From: a bacterium
GTDB lineage: Bacteria; Planctomycetota; UBA1135; UBA2386
DNA: 64,000 nucleotides
Reading direction: 5' to 3'
NCBI GenBank assembly: GCA_024743115.1
Contig: JANSXC010000012.1
Span: 1 to 64,000, forward strand
Shown here: positions 33,787-42,186 of the stretch, in pieces
Layout: each line of letters opens with the position of its first letter
Position numbering within the stretch: the first letter of the stretch is position 1
Program-made: the position numbers and the translations under genes
The notes under the pieces: model-generated
The model's input: the letters and a program-made list of their open reading frames with translations, nothing else
Told to the model about the DNA's origin: nothing
Database searches by the model: none

Positions 33787-34452
33787 ATGCAGACTCGACG
33801 GCCCCTACGAATCGGCACCCGCGCGCGGCTCCTCTGGCGTGGCCTGCGTTACCGCGAACTGTTGCCGTTCGCGTCGGTCAACGGCTGGCTCACGGTCGAC
33901 GAAGCCATTGCGCTCTACGAGAGTGCCCGCTCACTCGAACGCTCCGATGCGCTCGCAGTCGAGATCGGCTGCTGGCAGGGCAAGAGCAGCATCTGCCTCG
34001 CCAAGGGCCTGGCGCAACGGCCGGACGCGCGACTCGTCTGCATCGATCCATTCGACGCGTCTGGCGACGAAGCAAGCAGCGACGAGTATCGGGATCGTGC
34101 CGACACGCTGCAGGGCCCCCTGCGCTCGACGTTCGAAGACAACCTGACGACCGCCGGGGTCCGCGATCGCGTCGAGGTCCGCCCCGGACTCAGTCATGAG
34201 GTCGCGGCCGACTTCGACGAACCCATAGACCTGCTGTTCCTCGATGGCGATCACGCCTACGAGTCGATCCTCCGCGACTATCAGGACTGGGCGCCGAAAC
34301 TTCGACCCGGTGGCCTGCTGCTCATGCACGACGTCGTCCACGAGGTGCACGACGGCCCGCGTCGCGTCGTCGAGGAGGTGATCGAGCGCGAGTCGTTCTG
34401 GACCGAGCGGCGCTACGTCGACAGCATGTTCCTGGCTCGCAAGAGCGACTGA
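33787..34452 (+). CDS. class I SAM-dependent methyltransferase
   Basis: A 221-residue methyltransferase of the Methyltransf_24 type often found in glycan clusters. Motif I is ALAVEIGCWQGKSSICLAKG; CIDPFD is the acidic end of strand 2; DLLFLDGDHAYESILRDYQD is the metal- or substrate-proximal LDGDH motif typical of this group; and LRPGGLLLMHDVVHE follows. ATG 33787 is 8 bp after the flippase stop, so they are co-transcribed. The substrate is probably a sugar or lipid-linked intermediate. Confidence 0.84.
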   Translation: MQTRRPLRIGTRARLLWRGLRYRELLPFASVNGWLTVDEAIALYESARSLERSDALAVEIGCWQGKSSICLAKGLAQRPDARLVCIDPFDASGDEASSDEYRDRADTLQGPLRSTFEDNLTTAGVRDRVEVRPGLSHEVAADFDEPIDLLFLDGDHAYESILRDYQDWAPKLRPGGLLLMHDVVHEVHDGPRRVVEEVIERESFWTERRYVDSMFLARKSD

Positions 34453-34469
34453 ACGCGCCCGTCGCCGCG

Positions 34470-36977
34470 TCAGCGCACCGTGAGCCGCTGCACCGCGGAC
34501 ACGGCCTGCAGTGTGTTGTTGGCCCACTGGAACGCGACACCCTCCATCGTGAGCCCGAGCAACACGGCGGACTGGATCGGCCCGAAGTCGAGCTGCTCGG
34601 AAGTCGCGACGAAGTGGAACGGCACGGTTCCGAGCGGCAGAACCAACTGATCGATCAGGAACTGCCGACTCGCCGCGGTCGACGCGCACAGTCCGAGCAG
34701 GTTCGGCGGGCCCGATCCCGGACTGCCGGGGCAGGGCTCGAGGCTGATGAGGTTCCAGGTCTCGACCCCGGGCTCGAGGTTCGAGTCACGCAGCCTCAGC
34801 GTGCCACCGACACCCGCCTGATCGAGCGCGAGGGCGAGGGCCCGGCAACCGTTCGGGTGGAGCGTGAGACCGCCGAAGTTGCCGTTGGCGACGACGACGT
34901 CCGAATTGCCGTCGTCGTCGAGATCCGTTGCGACGATCGCTTGCGGCACCCCGCTGGCCCGCAGCTCCCGTGCCAGGACGAACCCGCCCGTCCCGTCGCC
35001 ACGGAAGAACCGTGTCGCCTTCACGGAGCCATTGCCCTGGGCAACGGCCAGATCCATCCGACCATCGTGGTCGAGGTCCGCAATCGCGGCGTCGATCGGC
35101 CAGGGCACATTGGTCAGCGGCACGAGCGGAACGGGCGCCACCGTCCCGTTACCCAGAACGACCTGGACGCGACCGTTCGAGAAATCGCACACGAGGAAAT
35201 CGGCGTAGCCGTCCTCGTTGATGTCGCCCGTCGTCACGGCTCTCGCTCCGACGGTGCCAGCGACTGCTGTCGGCTGCTGGAACGTCCCGTCACCGTTGCC
35301 GCGCCGGATCTCGAACAGGGAACCGAACTCGCGCACCGCGACGAGATCCTCGAAGCCGTCGCCGTCGGCGTCGACAACACAGACATCCTGCGCGCTCATC
35401 ATCAGCGTCGACGACGACCAGACCGCCGCGCTCGACTGCATCAGTATCGTGATCGTCGGCGGCACCGAGTAGAGGCCACTGTCGCACGCAACCAGATCGA
35501 CGAGACCGTTGCGATCGAAGTCACCCGCCCACAGCCCGCTCGGTGCAGGCCCGGTCAGAACGGTAACGGCCGGCAAGAAACCGCCGACCCCGTTGGCCCG
35601 GTGCACTTCGACGCCGAAGTAGTGCTGCAGCACGACGTCGACATGCCCGTCCCGTTCGAGATCGGCCACGATCAGGCCGCGCGCGCCGCTGGTACTGGCG
35701 ACCAACTGGGTCGCGACGGGGAACATCTGGCCACCATGGACCACCGACACGAATGCATCGGCCTGCGACACCACGACATCGTCGATGCCGTCACGGTTCA
35801 TGTCGGCGACGGCGAGGTCACGCGTCGCCTGCCCACTGCGAATCCGCACCGGCCCACGAAAGCTTCGATCGCCACGTCCGAGGAGGATCGTCGAACTGGC
35901 CGACTGGTTGGCCGTGACGATGTCCGGCAAACCGTCATCGTCGACATCGGCGCTGACGACGGCGACCGGCGAGCCATTGGCAGGGTGGCCCGTCACGTCC
36001 GGCAGCCCGCCGACCCCATCGCCGCGCAGCACCGTGACCGAGTTGCTGTTACAGACGATCACATCGCGGTTGCCATCCTGGTCCACGTCGACGACCGCCA
36101 CACCCGAACTCAACGATCCACACTCGTGAAACTGCAGCGGCCCGAACCACGGCGCGCCAACGAACGCACGGATCGCAACCCGGTCGTTGCTGTTGTTCGC
36201 GCACGCGAGTTCGGGGCGGCCATCACCGTCGAGGTCCCCGAGCGCCAAGTCGCGAAGCGACGTCCCCATCCCGAACGATCCGACCGGGATGAACGTCGCG
36301 TTCCCCGTACCCTCGTACACGAAGACTTGATCCGAACCGATATCGACCACGGCCAGGTCCTGATGACCATCCCCATCGATGTCGTCGACAGCGATACCGC
36401 GCGCAAGTGCGATCGGCGTCGCGAACGATGTCACGAAGAAGCCGCCCGCGCCGTTGCCGAGCGCCAGGTAGATCCTGGATCCACCCGGAGTCGCCACGTC
36501 GACGTTGCCGTCTTCGTTGAAGTCGCCGAGTTCGACGTGACCGTTCCAGCCACCGGCCGCGATCGTGGTCGAGAGCGCGAGTCCCCCGAGCCCATCACCG
36601 AGGAACAGCTTCAACTGGCTCGTCGCCGGACTGGTGACGACGACATCGAGGTTGCCGTCCCCATCGAAGTCAGCCACGGCCAGATCCTGAGGACGACCCG
36701 TCGTCGGAAAGCGGACCTCGGGCCCGAACTGCCCCGCCCCCGTGTTCAAGCGGACGCCGATATGGAACTGGGTCGCGAACAGCTGGTTGTCGTCCTCGGC
36801 GACCACCAGATCCCGCGACCCGTCGCCGTTGAGATCGGCGAGCGCGACGGCCGTGTTGTTCCCGGTCATCGCGACCGTCGTGACCGACTCGAAGATGGCT
36901 CCCGGACAACCCGGAGCCTGGGCGAGCAGCAACGACGGCAGCAGGACCGAACCCAGAGCGAATGCGAGGTGGTTGAT
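34470..36977 (-). CDS. secreted FG-GAP/VCBS repeat protein with 14 calcium motifs
   Basis: An exported protein of about 835 residues with 14 DxDxDGxxD-like motifs (for example DLNGDGSRDLVV, DFDGDGNLDVVV, DIDGDGHQDLAV, DLDDDGNSDVVV), enough for two seven-bladed integrin-alpha-like propellers. A ~130-residue C-terminal region (LRDSNLEPGVETWNLI... to the end) lacks the motif. It is likely surface-bound, with an adhesive or ligand-binding role. The start is unusual: AAGGAG (minus strand, 36989-36984) lies 6 nt before an in-frame ATC at 36977, which begins a perfect signal peptide (NHLAFALGSVLLPSLLLAQ). The only upstream in-frame start, GTG 37028, overlaps a TAACGT -10-like hexamer. If GTG is used, the product has 852 residues. 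Confidence 0.85.
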   Translation of the reverse strand: MNHLAFALGSVLLPSLLLAQAPGCPGAIFESVTTVAMTGNNTAVALADLNGDGSRDLVVAEDDNQLFATQFHIGVRLNTGAGQFGPEVRFPTTGRPQDLAVADFDGDGNLDVVVTSPATSQLKLFLGDGLGGLALSTTIAAGGWNGHVELGDFNEDGNVDVATPGGSRIYLALGNGAGGFFVTSFATPIALARGIAVDDIDGDGHQDLAVVDIGSDQVFVYEGTGNATFIPVGSFGMGTSLRDLALGDLDGDGRPELACANNSNDRVAIRAFVGAPWFGPLQFHECGSLSSGVAVVDVDQDGNRDVIVCNSNSVTVLRGDGVGGLPDVTGHPANGSPVAVVSADVDDDGLPDIVTANQSASSTILLGRGDRSFRGPVRIRSGQATRDLAVADMNRDGIDDVVVSQADAFVSVVHGGQMFPVATQLVASTSGARGLIVADLERDGHVDVVLQHYFGVEVHRANGVGGFLPAVTVLTGPAPSGLWAGDFDRNGLVDLVACDSGLYSVPPTITILMQSSAAVWSSSTLMMSAQDVCVVDADGDGFEDLVAVREFGSLFEIRRGNGDGTFQQPTAVAGTVGARAVTTGDINEDGYADFLVCDFSNGRVQVVLGNGTVAPVPLVPLTNVPWPIDAAIADLDHDGRMDLAVAQGNGSVKATRFFRGDGTGGFVLARELRASGVPQAIVATDLDDDGNSDVVVANGNFGGLTLHPNGCRALALALDQAGVGGTLRLRDSNLEPGVETWNLISLEPCPGSPGSGPPNLLGLCASTAASRQFLIDQLVLPLGTVPFHFVATSEQLDFGPIQSAVLLGLTMEGVAFQWANNTLQAVSAVQRLTVR

Positions 36978-37026
36978 GAGTGACTCCTTAGGCTGAATCC
37001 CCGGGCGAATCGCGCCCAGGACGGTC

Positions 37027-37032
37027 ACGTTA
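37027..37032 (-). promoter_or_regulatory. extended -10-like TGCTAACGT before the FG-GAP gene
   Basis: TAACGT preceded by TGC on the minus strand. Transcription would begin around 37020, downstream of GTG 37028, leaving a leader of about 43 nt to the AAGGAG-ATC initiation site. Confidence 0.35.
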
Positions 37033-37082
37033 GCACACTACGGCCAGCTCGGGGGCCGCGGAGCGAAGTGCTCAGGTCGAAC

Positions 37083-37925
37083 TCAGGAACTCGCGCCGAT
37101 CAGACGCCAGAACTGTTTGAGTCGCCGGTCACATAGCAACGTCGCGAGCATGCCGCAGCGCACCCAACTGCTCGGCCGCTCGCGCCCCGCGAGCCAGCGC
37201 TTCGCGAGCCAGACCCGCCAGCGCGGATAGAGCGCCGGATGGTTCGTAACGATCGTCGCGCGGAGTTCGAGCGCCGCGCGATCCGCCGTGGTGAGCATCG
37301 TCGCGCCATGTCGCCGATAGCGGAACAGCTCCTCGGGCACGTGCACGAACTTCGCACCGTGCTCGAGGGCGCCGAGCCAGAAGTCCCAGTCCTCGTAGCC
37401 AGCGAGGAGGTTGCCGGCGTAGCCGCCGATGCGATCGAACAGTTCCCGACGGAACATGCTCGAGTAGATCAGGCAATTGCCGGCCAGCAGGCGACGGCGC
37501 GTCACCGGCAAGGTAACGAGCCGGCGGTCCTCGTCACCGAACGTGCGGCCCAACGGCGTCGCAACGTCGGCGGATTCGCGTTCGAGCGCCATGACGAGCC
37601 GCTCGACGGCGTCGGGCACGAGCCGGTCATCGGCGTCGAGCGGCAGCACGAACTCGCTGGCCGTGGCCCGGATACCGGTGTTGCGTGCCGCGGCGAGACC
37701 CTGGTTGGCCTGATGAACGTAGTCGATGCGCCGCGCCGGGAACTCGGCGATGAGCTGCCGGGCGACCACGGCCGTGTCGTCCGGACTGCCGTCGTCGACG
37801 ATTACGATGCGCAGGTTCTGCCAGGTCTGGGCGACCGCGCTCTGCACCGCCTCGCGCAGCACGTGGGCGTAGCGGTAGCACGGGATCACGATCGCGACCT
37901 CCGGAGTCCTGCTGGCGCCGGTCAT
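37083..37925 (-). CDS. family 2 glycosyltransferase
   Basis: A 280-residue GT-A fold glycosyltransferase. VAIVIPCYRYAHVLREAVQS, VIVDDGSPDDT, NQGLAAARNTGIRATASEFV and the metal-binding LPLDADDRL form the full GT2 signature, and AGYEDWDFWLGALEHG is the acceptor-side ED motif. It transfers a sugar from a nucleotide sugar; specificity is unknown. No membrane helix is visible. It is one of two glycosyltransferases near the KpsS-like/flippase pair but on the other strand. Confidence 0.91.
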   Translation of the reverse strand: MTGASRTPEVAIVIPCYRYAHVLREAVQSAVAQTWQNLRIVIVDDGSPDDTAVVARQLIAEFPARRIDYVHQANQGLAAARNTGIRATASEFVLPLDADDRLVPDAVERLVMALERESADVATPLGRTFGDEDRRLVTLPVTRRRLLAGNCLIYSSMFRRELFDRIGGYAGNLLAGYEDWDFWLGALEHGAKFVHVPEELFRYRRHGATMLTTADRAALELRATIVTNHPALYPRWRVWLAKRWLAGRERPSSWVRCGMLATLLCDRRLKQFWRLIGASS

Positions 37926-38016
37926 ACGGGAGCTTCATCGACCGCCGAACGGCTGCGGCTTCAGGGTTCTCGACCCGAGGCTGCTGACTCGAGCCGGCCG
38001 CCCCCCCGCCCCCGCC

Positions 38017-39315
38017 TCAGAGCACGAGCGGCAGCAGAATCGTCATGCGGGTCCCGCGCCCGGGCGCCGAATCAACGTGGATCATGCCGCCATGGGCGCG
38101 AACGGTCGCCAGCGCAGCCGGCAGCCCGAGCCCCCGCCCGACGATCCCCGTCGTGAAGAACGGCTCGAAGATCCGCTCCGTCGTCGCACCGTCCATGCCG
38201 CACCCATCGTCCTCGATCTCGAGCGTCGCCCATTCGCGCCGCCGCACCGGCACCGAGCCTGCGGAGACGTTCGTGGCGGCGCTCGCATCCGGGTCCAGGT
38301 CCGGATCCGCGCGCAGAGTTCGGATCCCCGTGCGGACGGCGATCGTCCCACGCGACCCACTCCCGAGCCGCCGACCACCATCGACCGGGACTCCGCACGC
38401 CTCCGCGGCGTTGAGCAGCAGACTCATCAGCACGTCGCGAAGGTGCGCAGAGTCGCCCTCGATTGTCACGGGGTCGAGTTCGAGCCGGAATCCGACACCG
38501 CGGGTCGCGGCGCAGAACACTCGGGCACTGGCGCGGACGAGTTCGGCGAGGCACATCGGTCGCAGGTTGACCGCGCGGTTCTCCGCACATGACAGCAGGC
38601 GCCGCGTGAGCCCGGCTGCACCGCGAGCCGCCTGTTCAATCTCGTCGAGCAGCGGCCGCATCGGCGAACGCTCCGGCAGATGATTGGCGGCAAGGCTGGC
38701 ATTGCCGAGGATCGCCGTCATCAGGTTGTTCAGGTCGTGTGACAACCCGGCCGCCATGGCCGCGAGGCTCTCGAACTGCCGTGCCGAGCGCACCTGGGCC
38801 TCGAGATCCTCGCGCTCGAACTCGGACACACACCGATCCGCGACGAGCTGCATGAGAACCCGCAGATGCTCTGCGTTCGTCACCGGCTGCGTCCGCATCA
38901 GCCCGATCAGACCGAGCGCCCGTCCACTGCGGCCGATCAGCGGCATTCCGAGGTACGACTCGATCCCGTGCTCCACGAGCATCGCGTCCTCGGGGAAGAG
39001 TTCCTGCACACCTTCGGGGTGACAGCAGAAGCGCAGCCCGACGACGTTCTGGCACGGTGTACCGGCCAACTCGTAGGTGATGTTCTCCGCGAGTTCGCCA
39101 CGGACGAGGAACGCGCGCGTCGCGATGCGTTCGACCGGCCCCCGTACCAATCGGCCCACGAAGACGAACTCCGCACCGGTGGCGGCACCGAGGAACCGGG
39201 CCAACCCGCGGTAGAACTCCGGACCCGTGGCCGATGCGAGCGCAGTGGCCAGTTCACGCAACGAGTCCGTGTCGACCGCGCCGCGATCGACGTGCTCGAG
39301 CCAATGGGACAGCAT
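38017..39315 (-). CDS. GAF-domain sensor histidine kinase
   Basis: A 432-residue cytoplasmic histidine kinase with no membrane segment. A GAF-like sensor spans about residues 28-175 (GAEFVFVGRLVRGPVERIAT, ESYLGMPLIGRSGRALGLIG). The phosphoacceptor is in MAAGLSHDLNNLMTAILGN, the N box in LLLNAAEA, G1 in DDGCGM, the F box in RIFEPFFTT and G2 in GRGLGL; all are intact. No receiver domain or response-regulator gene is adjacent, so the partner is elsewhere. ATG 39315 is chosen because AAAGGAG lies 7 nt upstream. It is divergent from the GT4 gene, with a 5-bp dyad (GGTGC/GCACC, 39330-39346) just upstream of its start. Confidence 0.9.
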   Translation of the reverse strand: MLSHWLEHVDRGAVDTDSLRELATALASATGPEFYRGLARFLGAATGAEFVFVGRLVRGPVERIATRAFLVRGELAENITYELAGTPCQNVVGLRFCCHPEGVQELFPEDAMLVEHGIESYLGMPLIGRSGRALGLIGLMRTQPVTNAEHLRVLMQLVADRCVSEFEREDLEAQVRSARQFESLAAMAAGLSHDLNNLMTAILGNASLAANHLPERSPMRPLLDEIEQAARGAAGLTRRLLSCAENRAVNLRPMCLAELVRASARVFCAATRGVGFRLELDPVTIEGDSAHLRDVLMSLLLNAAEACGVPVDGGRRLGSGSRGTIAVRTGIRTLRADPDLDPDASAATNVSAGSVPVRRREWATLEIEDDGCGMDGATTERIFEPFFTTGIVGRGLGLPAALATVRAHGGMIHVDSAPGRGTRMTILLPLVL

Positions 39316-39378
39316 GAGTCGGCTCCTTTGGTGCGAGGCAAGCACCTTGTGGCGAAGGAGAACAGTTGCACGGTAGCG

Positions 39379-39388
39379 CCCCGCGGGG
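39379..39388. promoter_or_regulatory. 10-bp palindrome in the kinase/GT4 divergent gap
   Basis: CCCCGCGGGG is a perfect palindrome, loosely flanked by TGCA on both sides. It is centred in the 119 bp between divergent starts and could be an operator. GC-rich sequence makes chance palindromes likely. Confidence 0.2.
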
Positions 39389-39420
39389 TGCACGCCATTG
39401 GCATTCATGTAACGACGCTC

Positions 39421-39426
39421 TACCTT
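39421..39426 (+). promoter_or_regulatory. -10-like TACCTT, leaderless start of the GT4 gene
   Basis: TACCTT lies 8 nt before GTG 39435. No Shine-Dalgarno is present between. Supports that start over more upstream in-frame codons. Confidence 0.4.
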
Positions 39427-39434
39427 GCACCACC

Positions 39435-40550
39435 GTGGCCCCTGCTCCGGTTCTGTTCTGCAGCCACGTCGTCGAATGGGGCGGCGCCGAGCGGGTTCTC
39501 GCGGACCTGCTGGTCCACATCGATCGCGATCGCTTCGCGCCGCACCTCGTCGTGCCGGGTGACGGCCCGCTGACGCAGCACGCGCGAGAACTCGGTGTGC
39601 CTGTGGCAGAGATTCCGATCGGCGGCGGCTCGCCGCTGAGCAAGGCCCTGAGCCTGCCGGGCGCCGCCCGCGCCCTGCGCCGGATCGCGACTACGACGGG
39701 CGCCCGCCTGATCTACGCCAACTCGATGATCGCAGGCTACGCCGGTGTGCTCGCCCAGCGCCCGGAACTACCCTGCGTCTGGCACCTCCATATCGTCACG
39801 GACTCGCGCCTCGCCCGCCGCGCCCTGCGCCGTGCGGCCGCTGTGATCACCCCGTCGCAACTTGCCGCCCAGGCGGTGCGGCGCACGGGCGCCCAGGTGA
39901 TTCAAAACGGTGTGCCCGCGGAGTTCTTCGCGCGGGATGGCGCGGCCCCCCTACGCGACGAACTCGGGATCCCACCGTCGACACCGCTCTGCGGCATCGT
40001 CGGGCGCCTCGATCCCCACAAGGGGCACGAGGTGCTGCTGCGTGCCGTGGCCGCGCTGACACCGCGCGCCGCCGTCGCGATCGTCGGCGACGCGGCGTTC
40101 GCCGATTCGCAGTCGCGCGTGCGCGGCGAACGCGAACGCCTCGTCACGCTCACCGAGACGCTCGGCCTCACCGACCGCGTGCACTTCCTCGGCCATCGCG
40201 ACGACACCGCGGCGGTGATCCGCAGCCTCGACGTTCTCGTCGCGCCGAGCGTGGCTCCCGAATCCGCTCCACGGACGATCGCCGAGGCCCAGGCGGCGGG
40301 CCGCGCGGTCATCGCGAGTCGGATCGGCGGCGTCACGGAGATGGTGCGCGACGGAATCACGGGGCGACTCGTAGCCCCGGGCGACGTCAACGCGCTGCGT
40401 GCGGCGCTGCAGGAACTGCTCGGTGACGACTCCGAGCGGGAAGCGATCGGTGTCGCGGCGCGGGAACACGCGCGCAGCAACTACGCGATGCCCGAGTTCG
40501 CGAAACGCATCGCGGCCGTGCTGGCGGCCACGATGGCGCCGACGGATTGA
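39435..40550 (+). CDS. family 4 glycosyltransferase
   Basis: A 371-residue GT-B glycosyltransferase. N-terminal VLFCSHVVEWGGAERVLADL is the acceptor-domain glycine motif, GIVGRLDPHKGHEVLLRAVA opens the donor domain, VHFLGHRDDTAAVIRSLDVL precedes the family EX7E region VAPESAPRTIAEAQAAGRAV, and TGRLVAPGDVNAL follows. It transfers a sugar in surface-glycan or glycolipid assembly; specificity is unknown. The first 23 residues of the open frame are probably not translated; GTG 39435 fits both the TACCTT hexamer and homology. Confidence 0.9.
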   Translation: MAPAPVLFCSHVVEWGGAERVLADLLVHIDRDRFAPHLVVPGDGPLTQHARELGVPVAEIPIGGGSPLSKALSLPGAARALRRIATTTGARLIYANSMIAGYAGVLAQRPELPCVWHLHIVTDSRLARRALRRAAAVITPSQLAAQAVRRTGAQVIQNGVPAEFFARDGAAPLRDELGIPPSTPLCGIVGRLDPHKGHEVLLRAVAALTPRAAVAIVGDAAFADSQSRVRGERERLVTLTETLGLTDRVHFLGHRDDTAAVIRSLDVLVAPSVAPESAPRTIAEAQAAGRAVIASRIGGVTEMVRDGITGRLVAPGDVNALRAALQELLGDDSEREAIGVAAREHARSNYAMPEFAKRIAAVLAATMAPTD

Positions 40551-40569
40551 CCGCCGGCCAGGCTCGCGC

Positions 40570-41124
40570 CTACTCGGCCTGGGCCATCGCGGGCTTGAGG
40601 TTGCTCTTCGCGACGGGCTTGTTGCGGGGCTTGCGCTGCGAGAGCAGCTCGCGGGTCAGGGCTTCCTCGAGTTCGGTGTCGCCCTGCTGCGCGGCGCTCG
40701 CGAGCCTGGATTCGAGTTCCCCTGCGGCGGCGGTCGAGGCGCAGGTCATGCGCTCGGCCTCGGTGTTGGCATCGTAGTGCCGGGCGCCCGGCTGCACGGC
40801 GACGAGGCGCACGCCGTCGTTCGTCGTGACCGTCGCACCATCGGCGACCTCGAGCCAGCTGCCGCGCGCGATGACTTCGTCACGCTCGCTCCAGCGATCG
40901 CGGCCCTGGGGCTCGATCGGCCGCTCGTCGTCGAGCAGATAGGTCGGCGTCACGTCGTAGTGCTTGCACAGCGCGAGGAGCATCGTAAGCGTGGGCAGCG
41001 AACGACCCTGCTCGAGGTGCGACATCGTCGCAGGGCGTACGCCCAGGGTCTTGGCCGTGACGCCCTGGGCTTCACGCTTGATGCGGGTACGGAGGTAGAA
41101 CAGCTTCAGATGCAGGCGCCGCAT
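40570..41124 (-). CDS. XRE-family transcriptional regulator
   Basis: A 184-residue protein with an N-terminal HTH of the Xre/Cro type: KREAQGVTAKTLGVRPATMS then HLEQGRSLPTLTMLLALCKH and YDVTPTYLLDDE. The C-terminal ~110 residues contain a small beta-like segment (GATVTTNDGVRLVAVQPGAR) and a helical, Gln/Glu/Lys-rich end; it is not a convincing cupin. It is divergent from rsmJ and may control itself or the neighbouring genes, but no operator is apparent in 41125-41361. Confidence 0.84.
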   Translation of the reverse strand: MRRLHLKLFYLRTRIKREAQGVTAKTLGVRPATMSHLEQGRSLPTLTMLLALCKHYDVTPTYLLDDERPIEPQGRDRWSERDEVIARGSWLEVADGATVTTNDGVRLVAVQPGARHYDANTEAERMTCASTAAAGELESRLASAAQQGDTELEEALTRELLSQRKPRNKPVAKSNLKPAMAQAE

Positions 41125-41361
41125 GGGAATGGTCGAGTCGAGAGTTGGGTCGGTTCGGGGGTTAGTGAGGCAAGACCGAGTCCGGACCGAGGACCGTGCG
41201 CGATCTGCGAAAGGCTAGCACGTTCGAAAGAAAGAGGCCGGCCAGTCTTGGATTCACGGTCCGGATTCGATACCCGGCTGCGGCGCTGGGACGATGAGAT
41301 GGCAAGAATCCCGACCGCAGATGCTGTTCGATAGGCGACGAAGTCGGCCCACCGAACATCC

Positions 41362-42186
41362 ATGGAACCTACCTCCGAGATCGCCGAAGTTACGCTCGCG
41401 GAGCCATTCGGTGCAGATGAAATCGCTACCGCGGCGCGCTTCGGAATCTGCACGGCGCCGCGCGATCCCGAGCTCTGCCAATTCGTCGCGAACGGCCGTG
41501 ATCTGGCGCTCGTCATGCCAGTCGCCGAAGGTGCCATGCGACTGGCACTTCAGGGCCGGGGTGCCGATGGGCACCAGCGCCTGCGCTCGATTCGCCGCGA
41601 CGACCCGCTCGTGAAGTCGGTCGGCCGTAACCGCGAACGAGGAGGCAATCGGTACGTCATCGATGCAACTGCGGGCCTCTGCCGAGACGCCATGACGCTT
41701 GCCGTTCTGGGACATCGGGTCGTGGCGCTCGAACGGGTCCCCGCCTTGGCACTGGCGGCACACTGGAGTGTCGAACACGCCGGGCTGTCGCCTCGGCTCG
41801 AACTCCGAACGGGCGAGGCGGTCCCGATCCTGGCTGCGCTGGCGGCCGGGGACCGCCCCGACGTCGTGTATTTGGACCCGATGTTCGGCGACGGCACGGA
41901 CAACGAACGGACCGCGGGCACGGCTGGGGAGGCAAGACGACGACACGGCAAGAACGCACCCAACCGCCGCGCACAGGTCAAAAAAGACCTGCAGATCTGC
42001 CGCCGGCTCGCGGGCCCACCCACCGACACGGCGGAGTTGTTCGCCGCTGCCAGACGCACCGCGACGGAGCGGATCGTCGTGAAGCGGCATCCCGACCTCG
42101 AGCCGATCGCACCGGGCGTCGCGTTTGCGGTCGCAGGGGAGCGGGTGCGCTTCGACGTCTATCTGACAGCCGGGTCGGAGGCATAG
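41362..42186 (+). CDS. rsmJ: 16S rRNA (guanine-1516-N2) methyltransferase, RsmJ-like
   Basis: A 274-residue class I methyltransferase of the RsmJ (YhiQ) family. Characteristic segments: DDPLVKSVGRNRERGGNRYV, YVIDATAGLCRDAMTLAVLG (RsmJ motif DATAGLGRDA), ALERVPALALAAHW, and VVYLDPMFG with a later KKDLQICRRL. It methylates a 16S rRNA guanine. The 237 bp upstream of it hold no further gene. Its last 28 bp overlap, tail to tail, the 3' end of the PrmA-like gene. Confidence 0.85.
   Translation: MEPTSEIAEVTLAEPFGADEIATAARFGICTAPRDPELCQFVANGRDLALVMPVAEGAMRLALQGRGADGHQRLRSIRRDDPLVKSVGRNRERGGNRYVIDATAGLCRDAMTLAVLGHRVVALERVPALALAAHWSVEHAGLSPRLELRTGEAVPILAALAAGDRPDVVYLDPMFGDGTDNERTAGTAGEARRRHGKNAPNRRAQVKKDLQICRRLAGPPTDTAELFAAARRTATERIVVKRHPDLEPIAPGVAFAVAGERVRFDVYLTAGSEA

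Noticed and set aside
34614..36983. A 789-codon plus-strand frame opposite the FG-GAP gene
   Set aside because: It is the reverse complement of the DxDxDG repeats, so its apparent regularity is derived.
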